DNA of 64,000 bases from Ypsolopha sequella. Lineage: Eukaryota; Arthropoda; Insecta; Lepidoptera; Ypsolophidae. A model generated the notes under the pieces. That model had not been told where the DNA came from, made no database searches, and was given only the letters and a program-made list of their open reading frames with translations. The first letter of the stretch is position 1. Each line of letters begins with the position of its first letter. A program made the position numbers and the translations under genes. Shown here in pieces: positions 22,095 through 33,420 of this stretch. The DNA is taken from contig OW203991.1 in the NCBI GenBank assembly GCA_934047225.1, positions 806,001 through 870,000 on the forward strand, given 5' to 3'.

Positions 22095-23866
22095 CCGGAC
22101 TAACGATCAATTAAACGAAACGAAAATTGGGAGTTAATTTACTATTACGTACGGGATATTAATTTGTTAATCGTTTTGCTTCCAAAGGGTAGTTCTACTC
22201 ATGAATATGGACAACTTTAAGTATGATGCCAACGCTCAAATCACGAAAAAAAATTGCAGTTCCATAATTACTCGACCAAAATTTATGAGACAGCTGCTTT
22301 TTTTGCGATTTTAGGATTGGCCCCGTAATAAAAATTGTTCATATTAGTCAGCTGAACACCCCGTTTTAAGGAAGAAGGTTATCATCTTAATACTCTGTAT
22401 ACTTGTAGAGGTAATATCATTGGAATAATAGCATTAGTAACTATCATTGTTGCAACAAGGAATACCCAAGTGTAGTTGTCAAGCAAGATGTTGTCACAAG
22501 TTACACTTATATTGCAACAGATCTAAAAAAACTTTTTTGTTAGATCCCATAAATTAATAACTTTTGTACTAAACTGAAACAATAGATACTGCCTTCATTC
22601 AGCCTGTAGTATTCGTTGCTTAGGTAAATTAACTAAACTTGGTTAAACACTTGATAAAAAGCTTGCTATTTAATTATGTTTTTTATGTTGATATATTTTG
22701 TTTATACCAACATAAAATCTTGTACACTATTTATTATTATGTCTTGGGTGCCATTAGAGCTTAGGTTCGCTATTTTATATATTTTTTCAAACATATGTAC
22801 TATAAAGAATAAAGAAAGACACCAAATACTGTTAAAAATTCCAGAAACTAATATTTACAAGGTTCCACACGCATGCTCCTTCCAGCTATTACTTGCCGAG
22901 GAAATCTGGACTTTACCGTCCACGAGTTAGAAGCTGCGACGAATAGAAGCTAGAATTTCCAAATTGATTGATGGGGAAGAGTGGTAAACAAGAGGAGAGA
23001 GGCTCCAGGTGTCACGTGACATCCCACGTAAGGCTGCGAACGTGTTAAGAATGCTGAAATATCCATGTTTGTACAAGTATTACTCAGGCTTAGTTTGAGC
23101 TCGAGTTAAGGTAGCAGTACACTATAAGAGTACGTACACGGAAGTGAGAGTTATATAATTATGGCAGTTGTAAGGGTGCGATCCAAAACAAAAACACGTG
23201 TAGTTTTGTTCCGTCTCTTTCCACAACAGTATTTCTTGCAACTGTAACATAATGTGAGATATTGGGATACAAGTTCTTGCTGACGAAACGAACGAATTGA
23301 GAATACTTTATCTACGGCCACCAAAAATATCGTCTTTGCGCGACATTAGTTATAATATTTTGAGGATTTATAATACTTTATACTTTAAAGTGTGACTCCT
23401 TGATTGAACTTCATTCTAACACCAATAAAAGTCCTTCTTACTGTTTACCTATTCCAATCAGCCCGACGATGTCAAATAGATGAAACTAATCGCAATAATT
23501 AAGTAAATAAAATAGTGGAAACTCGTACAAGAAGACTTTTATTAGTGTTATAATATTTTGAACAAACAGTTGCACTAAAAATTAATAATAAACACTCGTT
23601 TATGTTCCAAGTTTGTCTAATGCCGGCGCCAGACATGTGTCCACTTATTTGCACACTCGAGTGGACACACTGTGTGGCACGAGACTTTATCTATGTGTTC
23701 CAAAGTTTGTACACAGATTTACACTTTGCCGAGCGGTATCGGTTTTTTAGCGCACATCAAAGGAATGTGTTCAAATAAGTGCGTAGCCTGCCACACTATT
23801 TGGCCTATTTGCAAAGACCAGTTGCGCGAGCGCTGTTGGACGGAACGGTTGTGTGAGAAACTACGT
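22095..23866. other. No gene recognised
   Basis: AT-rich. A weak inverted pair (ACCAATAAAAGTCCTTCTT at about 23420 and AAGAAGACTTTTATTAGTG at about 23530) may be the ends of an old small element. No coding frame recognised. Confidence 0.45.
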
Positions 23867-26800
23867 GTAGCTACGTCAAGATGTAGCAAGTCACTCCACT
23901 ACACTGTAGCTACGTCAAGATGTAGCAAGTCACTCCACTACACTGTAGCTACGTCAAGATGTAGCAAGTCACTCCACTACACTGTAGCTACGTCAAGATG
24001 TAGCAAGTCACTCCACTACACTGTAGCTACGTCAAGATGTAGCAAGTCACTCCAATACACTGTAGCTACGTCAAGATGTAGCAAGTCACTCCACTACACT
24101 GTAGCTACGTCAAGATGTAGCAAGTCACTCCACTACACTGTAGCTACGTCAAGATGTAGCAAGTCACTCCACTACACTGTAGCTACGTCAAGATGTAGCA
24201 AGTCACTCCACTACACTGTAGCTACGTCAAGATGTAGCAAGTCACTCCACTACACTGTAGCTACGTCAAGATGTAGAAAGTCACTCCAATACACTGTAGC
24301 TACGTCAAGATGTAGCAAGTCACTCCACTACACTGTAGCTACGTCAAGATGTAGCAAGTCACTCCAATACACTGTAGCTACGTCAAGATGTAGCAAGTCA
24401 CTCCACTACACTGTAGCTACGTCAAGATGTAGCAAGTCACTCCACTACACTGTAGCTACGTCAAGATGTAGCAAGTCACTCCAATACACTGTAGCTACGT
24501 CAAGATGTAGCAAGTCACTCCACTACACTGTAGCTACGTCAAGATGTAGCAAGTCACTCCACTACACTGTAGCTACGTCAAGATGTAGCAAGTCACTCCA
24601 CTACACTGTAGCTACGTCAAGATGTAGCAAGTCACTCCACTACACTGTAGCTACGTCAAGATGTAGCAAGTCACTCCACTACACTGTAGCTACGTCAAGA
24701 TGTAGCAAGTCACTCCACTACACTGTAGCTACGTCAAGATATAGCAAGTCACTCCAATACACTGTAGCTACGTCAAGATGTAGCAAGTCACTCCAATACA
24801 CTGTAGCTACGTCAAGATGTAGCAAGTCACTCCACTACACTGTAGCTACGTCAAGATGTAGCAAGTCACTCCAATACACTGTAGCTACGTCAAGATGTAG
24901 CAAGTCACTCCACTACACTGTAGCTACGTCAAGATGTAGCAAGTCACTCCACTACACTGTAGCTACGTCAAGATGTAGCAAGTCACTCCACTACACTGTA
25001 GCTACGTCAAGATGTAGCAAGTCACTCCAATACACTGTAGCTACGTCAAGATGTAGCAAGTCACTCCACTATACTGTAGCTACGTCAAGATGTAGCAAGT
25101 CACTCCACTACACTGTAGCTACGTCAAGATGTAGCAAGTCACTCCACTACACTGTAGCTACGTCAAGATATAGCAAGTCACTCCACTACACTGTAGCTAC
25201 GTCAAGATGTAGCAAGTCACTCCACTACACTGTAGCTACGTCAAGATGTAGCAAGTCACTCCACTACACTGTAGCTACGTCAAGATGTAGCAAGTCACTT
25301 TACTACACTGTAGCTACGTCAAGATATAGCAAGTCACTCCACTACACTGTAGCTACGTCAAGATGTAGCAAGTCACTCCACTACACTGTAGCTACGTCAA
25401 GATGTAGCAAGTCACTCCACTACACTGTAGCTACGTCAAGATGTAGCAAGTCACTCCACTACACTGTAGCTACGTCAAGATGTAGCAAGTCACTCCACTA
25501 CACTGTAGCTACGTCAAGATGTAGCAAGTCACTCCACTACACTGTAGCTACGTCAAGATGTAGCAAGTCACTCCACTACACTGTAGCTACGTCAAGATAT
25601 AGCAAGTCACTCCAATACACTGTAGCTACGTCAAGATGTAGCAAGTCACTCCAATACACTGTAGCTACGTCAAGATGTAGCAAGTCACTCCACTACACTG
25701 TAGCTACGTCAAGATGTAGCAAGTCACTCCAATACACTGTAGCTACGTCAAGATGTAGCAAGTCACTCCACTACACTGTAGCTACGTCAAGATGTAGCAA
25801 GTCACTCCACTACACTGTAGCTACGTCAAGATGTAGCAAGTCACTCCACTACACTGTAGCTACGTCAAGATGTAGCAAGTCACTCCAATACACTGTAGCT
25901 ACGTCAAGATGTAGCAAGTCACTCCACTATACTGTAGCTACGTCAAGATGTAGCAAGTCACTCCACTACACTGTGGCTACGTCAAGATGTAGCAAGTCAC
26001 TCCACTACACTGTAGCTACGTCAAGATATAGCAAGTCACTCCACTACACTGTAGCTACGTCAAGATGTAGCAAGTCACTCCACTACACTGTAGCTACGTC
26101 AAGATGTAGCAAGTCACTCCACTACACTGTAGCTACGTCAAGATGTAGCAAGTCACTCCAATACACTGTAGCTACGTCAAGATGTAGCAAGTCACTCCAC
26201 TACACTGTAGCTACGTCAAGATGTAGCAAGTCACTCCACTACACTGTAGCTACGTCAAGATGTAGCAAGTCACTCCACTACACTGTAGCTACGTCAAGAT
26301 GTAGCAAGTCACTCCACTACACTGTAGCTACGTCAAGATGTAGCAAGTCACTCCACTACACTGTAGCTACGTCAAGATGTAGCAAGTCACTCCACTACAC
26401 TGTAGCTACGTCAAGATGTAGCAAGTCACTCCACTACACTGTAGTTACGTCAAGATGTAGCAAGTCACTCCACTACACTGTAGTTACGTCAAGATGTAGC
26501 AAGTCACTCCACTACACTGTAGCTACGTCAAGATGTAGCAAGTCACTCCACTACACTGTAGCTACGTCAAGATGTAGCAAGTCACTCCACTACACTGTAG
26601 CTACGTCAAGATGTAGCAAGTCACTCCACTACACTGTAGTTACGTCAAGATGTAGCAAGTCACTCCACTACACTGTAGTTACGTCAAGATGTAGCAAGTC
26701 ACTCCACTACACTGTAGCTACGTCAAGATATAGCAAGTCACTCCACTACACTGTAGCTACGTCAAGATGTAGCAAGTCACTCCACTACACTGTAGCTACG

Positions 26801-28040
26801 TCAAGATGTAGCAAGTCACTCCACTACACTGTAGCTACGTCAAGATGTAGCAAGTCACTCCACTACACTGTAGCTACGTCAAGATGTAGCAAGTCACTCC
26901 ACTACACTGTAGCTACGTCAAGATGTAGCAAGTCACTCCACTACACTGTAGCTACGTCAAGATGTAGCAAGTCACTCCACTACACTGTAGCTACGTCAAG
27001 ATGTAGCAAGTCACTCCACTACACTGTAGTTACGTCAAGATGTAGCAAGTCACTCCACTACACTGTAGTTACGTCAAGATGTAGCAAGTCACTCCACTAC
27101 ACTGTAGCTACGTCAAGATGTAGCAAGTCACTCCACTACACTGTAGCTACGTCAAGATGTAGCAAGTCACTCCACTACACTGTAGCTACGTCAAGATGTA
27201 GCAAGTCACTCCACTACACTGTAGTTACGTCAAGATGTAGCAAGTCACTCCACTACACTGTAGTTACGTCAAGATGTAGCAAGTCACTCCACTACACTGT
27301 AGCTACGTCAAGATGTAGCAAGTCACTCCACTACACTGTAGCTACGTCAAGATGTAGCAAGTCACTCCACTACACTGTAGTTACGTCAAGATGTAGCAAG
27401 TCACTCCACTACACTGTAGTTACGTCAAGATGTAGCAAGTCACTCCACTACACTGTAGCTACGTCAAGATGTAGCAAGTCACTCCACTACACTGTAGTTA
27501 CGTCAAGATGTAGCAAGTCACTCCACTACACTGTAGTTACGTCAAGATGTAGCAAGTCACTCCACTACACTGTAGCTACGTCAAGATGTAGCAAGTCACT
27601 CCACTACACTGTAGTTACGTCAAGATGTAGCAAGTCACTCCACTACACTGTAGTTACGTCAAGATGTAGCAAGTCACTCCACTACACTGTAGTTACGTCA
27701 AGATGTAGCAAGTCACTCCACTACACTGTAGTTACGTCAAGATGTAGCAAGTCACTCCACTACACTGTAGCTACGTCAAGATGTAGCAAGTCACTCCACT
27801 ACACTGTAGTTACGTCAAGATGTAGCAAGTCACTCCACTACACTGTAGTTACGTCAAGATGTAGCAAGTCACTCCACTACACTGTAGTTACGTCAAGATG
27901 TAGCAAGTCACTCCACTACACTGTAGCTACGTCAAGATGTAGCAAGTCACTCCACTACACTGTAGTTACGTCAAGATGTAGCAAGTCACTCCACTACACT
28001 GTAGTTACGTCAAGATGTAGCAAGTCACTCCACTACACTG
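23867..28040 (+). repeat. 39-bp satellite array, 107 copies
   Basis: The monomer begins GTAGCTACGTCAAGATGTAG and continues CAAGTCACTCCACTACACT. 4174 bp divided by 39 gives 107 units with no indel. Common variants are CCAATAC for CCACTAC (mainly the left half), AGATATAG for AGATGTAG, and GTAGTTAC for GTAGCTAC (only right of about 26430). GTAGCTAC is an 8-bp palindrome. Since 39 is 13 codons and one phase is stop-free, a 1466-codon frame (VATSRCSKSLHYT per unit) spans the array. Nothing else suggests translation. An 858-bp block (22 units) is duplicated inside, with variants at 24737, 25071 and 25166 repeated at 25595, 25929 and 26024. Confidence 0.97.
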
Positions 28041-28124
28041 TATTTGCTACGACGTATTCTTCTTATTTTTGAATGAAAAATATTAAATAAATGTGATTTA
28101 TAGCATTTTGTGAACATAGTTTAA

Positions 28125-28408
28125 TGACAGTTACGCTTTTCCGGCAAAATTTTATTTCTTTATGCATTTCGTTGTAAATGTATGGGCACACAAACTTAAA
28201 AGTGTGTTTTAAGTTTGTATACAGTGGAGACCACATCAAGCTATACACATGCAGTACGAAATTAGCTCCTACAGAGAAGAATATAAAAAAGGTACAAAGT
28301 ACAATGTATCTTACTTGATGCGGTCTCCACTATACCTTTACTTATGTATAAAATAATATAAATGTAATGCATAAAATAACAAAATTTTGCCGGAAAAGCT
28401 AAACGCAA
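28125..28408. mobile_element. Foldback MITE
   Basis: TTTTCCGGCAAAATTTTAT at about 28136 pairs with AAAATTTTGCCGGAAAAGC at about 28383. GTGGAGACCACATCAAG at 28223 pairs with CTTGATGCGGTCTCCACTAT at 28315. It lies about 90 bp after the 39-bp array. No coding content; target duplication not clear. Confidence 0.75.
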
Positions 28409-28479
28409 ACACAAAATTGTAAGGTGTCTATGGAAGGTTTTTATAAAATTTTAGGCTGAGTCCATTAAAATTATCTAAA

Positions 28480-28735
28480 CCTATGCCACTTCAGACTTAA
28501 ATATTGGGAAATTTGAATCATATCTTAACATTATAACATTAGAATTGTAAAAATTATTTGTGTATAAATAAAATTTTTATATATTTTTTTGTATTTGTAA
28601 CAAAGGTCTAATAAACGAAAATTTACAGGCTTTACCAAAAGTGTAGCCAAAAGTGCTTTTATTGTGTTAGAGATAAAATAAAAAAATCAAAGCTAATTGA
28701 GCATTTAAAATGTTATTAATTTTGACCAAAAATAA
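28480..28735 (-). repeat. LTR-like direct repeat, downstream copy
   Basis: Shares ACCTATGCCACTT and CAGGCTTTACCAAAAGTG with 30348-30528, and AAATCAAAGCTAATTGAGC with 30901-30985. Contains an AATAAA-like signal on the minus strand (CAATAAAAGCAC). Confidence 0.7.
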
Positions 28736-29221
28736 ACCTAACGGTACCTTACGCGTAGCACATACAACCGGCTTAACAGAGGTATCCACAACAATATGAT
28801 ACTCAACCGGCAGACATCCTAATCCCTCGAACAAGTCACTGTTTTTTGCTAAAATATCATCTTGCTTCAGCTCATAAACACGCTGCACCAGCCCTAAGTC
28901 AGAACAGGCCTGACGACCTAACACACTTTGACATTTTATATTTGCAATTTCAAACTTTAGAGTATACAATTTGTTTTTATGCCACCATTTTAAGTAACAA
29001 ATACCTTTCAAAGGAATAATATCGCCGCTGTATGATTCTAACTTAATGTTATTTTTGCGCTGAATCAAGTTTAAATCATATGATAAAAACCTTTCATAAG
29101 ATAACATATTTATGTCCGCACCCGTGTCTAATTTAAACTTTTCACTACCGTACTCGCCCACTAATAGTTCATACCAGTCCTCTAATAACGACGATTTTTT
29201 TAGCGAAACGTTCCATAGCAT
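28667..29221 (-). pseudogene. Gypsy-like protease and start of reverse transcriptase
   Basis: On the minus strand. FKLDTGADINML carries the DTGA active site of a retroviral-type aspartic protease, and ANIKCQSVLGR is the typical C-terminal part. A linker follows, then VEYHIVVDTSVKPVV, the conserved lead-in to Gypsy reverse transcriptase. The frame then jumps through a deletion into the non-coding 3' region, ending in a Leu/Phe-rich tail that is not polymerase. It overlaps the gag frame by a few codons, as is usual where gag and pol are in different phases. Not functional as a polymerase; the protease core looks intact. Confidence 0.8.
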
Positions 29222-30146
29222 AGAAATATAAAAAGACTCACAGTCATCTTCCTCCGATATGTTTTGATTTCGAAAACATTTTTGACACTCTTCCTTAATT
29301 TACACATCCTAGCGAAATGACCATGATTTTCACACACATAGCACTGAACCATTAACGCTGGAAATGAACTTGGATCACTGCACGATCCACCGCACCTATG
29401 AAACTGGCGCACCGAGCTCATCGCGTCTGGAGCACGTCGCTCTGCGCTGGCGCCGCCGGCCGCGGCTACGCCCCGCCAAGCTCGCCCGCCGCGGCTGCGC
29501 CCTCGCCAACCGCCCCGGCCGGCACCGCGCCCGCTGCGCGCCTGTAACGCATCGACGCGTGCAGACCCCAGGCCCGCAGACGCACCGCTGCTGCTGCTTC
29601 GTGCCTCCAACACACGATTACTGTCAGCTGACACTTCGTCCGTCTGACATATTTTCACTGCCTTTTCTAACGTCAATTCATCGTATCTTAACAGAGGATC
29701 TCGTACGACCGTACTTCTTATACCACAAACTATGCGATCCCTAATGAGTTCTTCTTCCAGAGATTGGAACAGGCAATTCTTACTCAATAGCTTCAAGGCT
29801 GTTACGTATTGATTTATCGATTCACCTGACTCCTGGCATCTGGTGAAAAAATTATACCTCGCTAACGTTATATTCGGCTTGACTCCGAAATATTCGTCAA
29901 ACTTTTTTATCACTTTGTTGATGTCATCACGGTCCGCATCATCAGTGAATGAAAAGGTTTTGTAGACATCGATACCATCTGATCCTATCAAATTAATTAG
30001 CAGGCTTGACTGTACACCTGCTTCCTTATGCACCCTGATGCTTTTAAAAAGAGCTTAAATTGTGTTTTCCATTGTTTCCATGCGTCAGCCCGGCTGACGG
30101 GGCTGCCATCTGGACTCAATTCCGACGGTGGTCTTGCGTGTTCCAT
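29200..30146 (-). pseudogene. Gypsy-like gag with frameshift
   Basis: On the minus strand. An ATG at 30146 opens a frame reading WKQWKTQFKLFLKASG, typical of the N-terminus of insect Gypsy Gag. The frame shifts at about 30035 into one with LLINLIGSDGIDVYKTF and FDEYFGVKPN. The C-terminal third is Arg/Gly/Ala-rich and encoded by very GC-rich DNA (29430-29600), ending with a CCHC zinc knuckle CYVCENHGHFARMC that binds RNA. One indel near 30035 splits the protein, so it is inactive unless the indel is a sequencing error. The GC-rich antisense frame at 29364-29744 is a shadow. Confidence 0.8.
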
Positions 30147-30347
30147 ACTGTAACATATTCTTGCAATCACAACAACACTTCTTTACACTAATATTCGCAA
30201 ATATTTATAATTTTATATTTTATAATACTTTTTATTAATCCCACCGCTGTCACCATTTTGTAACAATGAAACACCGTCAAGTCTAGTCAGCAACTGATTT
30301 ATCATCCTCCACCCTCAATCAGAATATTCGCAGATACCCACAACAGA

Positions 30348-30528
30348 CCTATGCCACTTTAGACTTAAATATTGGAAAATTTGAATCATATCTTAACATT
30401 ATAACATTAGAATTGTAAAAGTGACTTGTGTATAAATAACATTTTTGTATTTTTTTTGTATTTGTAACTAAGCTCTAATAAACGAAAATTTACAGGCTTT
30501 ACCAAAAGTGTAGCCAAAAGTGCTTTTA
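30348..30528 (-). repeat. LTR-like direct repeat, upstream copy (interrupted)
   Basis: About 90 per cent identical by eye to 28480-28665. Its continuation lies at 30901-30985, beyond the palindromic insertion. TTCATTGTTACAAAATGG on the minus strand just after it suggests the true LTR end is nearer 30256. Confidence 0.65.
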
Positions 30529-30900
30529 TTGTTGTTTTAAAAAACACTTGTACTTATCCACATATTACGTACAACTTTATTATGCCCGAACGGTTTCGCT
30601 GTAAAGCATTTTCTAGGGCTTTTTACACATCCTAACTAACAAATAAATCATACAAACTACAATCATGTCTAAAATGACGTGCAATAAATGAAACAACAAT
30701 ATTGCACGTCATTTTAGACATGATTGTAGTTTGTATGATTTATTTGTTAGTCAGGATGTGTAAAAAGCCCTAGAAAATGCTTTACAGCGAAACCGGTCGG
30801 GCATAATAAAGTTGTACGTAATATGTGGATAAGTACAAGTGTTTTTTAAAACAATGTTTTATAAACTCCACCAAGTGCCAACAATCACTAGCATCTACTA
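30529..30900. mobile_element. Large foldback insertion with 12-bp target duplication
   Basis: The arms (about 30532-30685 and 30702-30853) form a palindrome of about 150 bp per side with only a few mismatches, for example CGAACGG against CCGGTCGG. The loop is about 15 bp. A further 47 bp after the right arm ends in AGCATCTACTA. The duplicated 12-mer TGCTTTTATTGT lies on both sides, inside the LTR-like repeat; the other LTR copy has it once with no insert. No coding content. Confidence 0.8.
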
Positions 30901-31085
30901 TGCTTTTATTGTGTTAGAGATAAAATCAAAAAATCAAAGCTAATTGAGCATTTAAAATGTTATTAATTTTGACCAAAAATATTTTTAAAAACGTCCTCAA
31001 CTTCTGCTGAAACAAGTTTTTAATTTTGCTATTGCGATGAAATCGGCACTTCGAAATTGTCTTCGCAAGTTTCATGGAGCGTGCA

Positions 31086-31775
31086 TATTGTAGCGAAATA
31101 AAACACCATGTATTTCACCACACCCATAACTGAGTTGCGTCATCATGACGTGGCTGCATACATAGACCTAGATTTAGTTAAATAACTCTTAATAGATTTT
31201 TAATAATAACCTCTTATTATAAATTTAATATAATAAAATTGTAACAAATCCGCGACTGTACCATTTTTTAACAAAACAGAACTTCTATTAGTTTTGTCCA
31301 TCTGTATGTATAAACACGCATCACTTCAAAACTACTGAGCGAATTTTGATGAGGTATTCCTCTTTTTATAGCTAAGTGTAATTGTCCCAGAGGTAACTAC
31401 AAAATAACTTACAACGAAGAAGTTGAATCTATTGATGTTGTCCGGACTGTGCCCCCTTGTTCCCCCCCCTTTCATGCCCGTGTTCAGCATACTTGCCTAC
31501 AAAAGTTCTCAAAGGCTCCGGAATGGCAACCAACTACAATACTTGGCATTCACAGCAAACCGCATCAAAGATAGACAAGCAGAAACCTCGTTTAATATAA
31601 TTTCCACGGTATTTTGTGTCAAAGAATAGTTTAGAGGAGCAAGAGTAGGAAACGTGAGAGCTTTTCTTAATTAAATCTTATATTGCTGTTGAAGTGGAGA
31701 GTTTAGAGACGCATCAAATTTCATCTATTTATTCTTAAGGCAGCAAATTTAAATATGGAATATTTAAAACAATTA
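31086..31775. other. No gene; old dispersed-repeat segment at about 31262-31400
   Basis: TTTGTCCATCTGTATGTATA followed by CAAAACTACTGAGCGAATTT resembles the repeat at about 14200. Nothing else recognised. Confidence 0.4.
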
Positions 31776-31916
31776 CATTATGTAGTAGATGCTAGTGATT
31801 GTTGGAACTTGGTGGAATTTATGAAACATTGACCGGTTTCGCTGTAAAGCATTTTCTAGGGTTTTTAATAAAGTTTACTGTATGTGTGGATAAGTACAAG
31901 TGTTTTTTTAAACAAT
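31776..31916. repeat. Truncated relative of the 30529-30900 foldback
   Basis: Starts with TAGTAGATGCTAGTGATTG, the complement of the right tip of that element. It then has CGGTTTCGCTGTAAAGCATT and GGATAAGTACAAGTGTTTTT from its arms, with most of the arms deleted. LINE copy C starts immediately after it. Confidence 0.7.
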
Positions 31917-32616
31917 GAATTCAAATTCAAAATTAAAAAGTTCATTTTGCAATGTAGGTATATATAATACACGTTTCACAAGTCAAATTTTAATCTTATA
32001 AAAATATATGTAATAAAATAATAAATGTACATGAACTACTTAGATTAAATGTTTATTTAATTTATGTAGCAATATATATACGATTAAAATTATAGGTAAA
32101 ATATTATTATACAAGGTGAAATCCAATCAACCGCCCGAACCCATAGCGGAGACCCGGCCAGGGACCAGGAACAAGGTTCAATGATCACCAACCGAGCCCC
32201 CAGCACGAATCCAGGTGGCCGACCAAATCCCATCCTATATACTACATAGTAATAGGTTAAATATATAAATACATGCCTACCTCCGCCCATTCAATTAGTC
32301 TTGGTAAGAAGAACGGGCAAGAAACTTGGCAAGATCATGTCTTTTTTTTTAACATAAACTTATACTATACATCAAATTACTTATATCTACTTTAACCAAG
32401 GGATAAGAAAATACAAGACAACAGGAATTCAGGTTAATGAAAAAAGAAAAACATATATATCTTTGCCTACCTGTCTCATATAGTCTATTTCCTTTTACAG
32501 TCTGTAATTAATTAATGTTAACTCTTAAGAGGAATCAAAAGTTAGGAAATTATATTAATTAATTAAATTATTACCTACTATCATCAAAATCAGTATCACT
32601 ATAACACCATGCTTCA
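31917..32616 (-). mobile_element. LINE family 1, copy C: 3' UTR and last ORF codons
   Basis: A reverse copy of the copy A 3' end. It begins (minus strand) at GAAGCATGGTGTTATAGTG, 15 codons before the stop, and ends in the GAATTTGAATTC tail at 31917. It is closer to copy A than to copy D in the last codons. Severe 5' truncation. Confidence 0.92.
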
Positions 32617-32624
32617 TAATTACA

Positions 32625-32945
32625 TTATGTGTATGGTGGTCAAGCAATCATAATAATTTGGCCAAGTGCGAGTCGGATTCGCGCACAAAGGGTACCACGA
32701 CACAATACAGGTACGAAACCCTGAAAACATTATGGTAAATAATATTAATATAGACTCCAAAGTAACATTAAGGTGACAAAAACGTAACATGTAATCTGTG
32801 AACATTTCGAATGTCTACCTATTACGGCTGAACCTATATATCCCCGTGAAAGACGGACGGACGGATAGACAGACAGCGGAGGCTTACTAATAGGGTCCCA
32901 TTTGGCACCCTTCAGATACGGAACCCTAAAAAAACTCCATACATT
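32625..32945 (+). repeat. Common lepidopteran dispersed repeat
   Basis: GGCCAAGTGCGAGTCGGATT near 32660, GGACGGACGGATAGACAGAC near 32850 and ATACGGAACCCTAAAAA at about 32917 form, from memory, a widespread repeat in moth and butterfly genomes. Its class is not certain (SINE-like or MITE-like). Confidence 0.6.
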
Positions 32946-33069
32946 TCCTAGATGCAAAATATAAACTTGTATTGATAGAGATCGATTTGGTAAATGTAAA
33001 TAATTATCCCATCAAAAACATAAACATGAAAAAGGGGCCGAGTTTAGTAAAAAGGCAGTGCAGAATTGT

Positions 33070-33275
33070 CTGGTGGTTCGACCGTCTCGACCACCAATCT
33101 GGTGGTTCAACCGTCTCGACCACTAATCTGGTAGTTCGACCGTCTCAACCACTAATCTGGTGGTTCGACCGTCTCGACCACTAATCTGGTAGTTCGACCG
33201 TCTCAACCACTATTCTGGTGGTTCGACGGTCTCGACCACTAATCTGGTGGTTCGACCGTTTGGACCACTAATCTG
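33070..33275 (+). repeat. 29-bp minisatellite, about 7 copies, seeded from a SINE head
   Basis: CTGGTGGTTCGACCGTCTCG repeats every 29 bp (33071, 33100 and so on), with AGTTCG and TTTGGAC variants. The last unit runs straight into a B-box (GTCGCGAGTTCAAAT) and the SINE family b body, and the unit aligns with the A-box side of the tRNA-like head at 7940-7990. Confidence 0.85.
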
Positions 33276-33420
33276 GAAGTCGCGAGTTCAAATATCCCTT
33301 AGGGGCACAGTTGTGCTCGGTCTGTCTGTTTTGGAGGGCACATTAAACTGTGGGTCCATATTTGTGCCCGATGTACGACGAAGGCTCACCACCCATCACC
33401 AATAATCATCAATGAAACAA
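33250..33420 (+). repeat. tRNA-derived SINE (family b), second copy
   Basis: B-box GTCGCGAGTTCAAAT at about 33279, then CATTAAACTGTGGGTCCATA and TTTGTGCCCGATGTACGACG. Homologous to the minus-strand copy at 7750-7992. Its A-box side has been amplified into the 29-bp minisatellite. Confidence 0.6.

Larger units (their letters stand above)
28480..31085 (-). mobile_element. Decayed Ty3/Gypsy-like LTR retroelement, tandem-LTR arrangement
   Basis: On the minus strand the order is internal 3' region plus LTR-like repeat (about 30985-30901 and 30528-30348), leader, gag, protease and start of polymerase (30146-28690), then internal 3' region plus LTR-like repeat again (about 28735-28480). The right-hand repeat is interrupted by the palindrome at 30529-30900. 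Most of reverse transcriptase, all of RNase H and integrase are deleted. TTTTTGGTCAAAATTAATAA at the deletion junction also occurs at about 30960-30985. A likely primer-binding sequence TGGTGACAGCGGTGGGA lies on the minus strand near 30255. LTR limits are not resolved. Confidence 0.75.

Noticed and set aside
29364..29744. 126-codon plus-strand frame
   Set aside because: Antisense shadow of the GC-rich gag tail.
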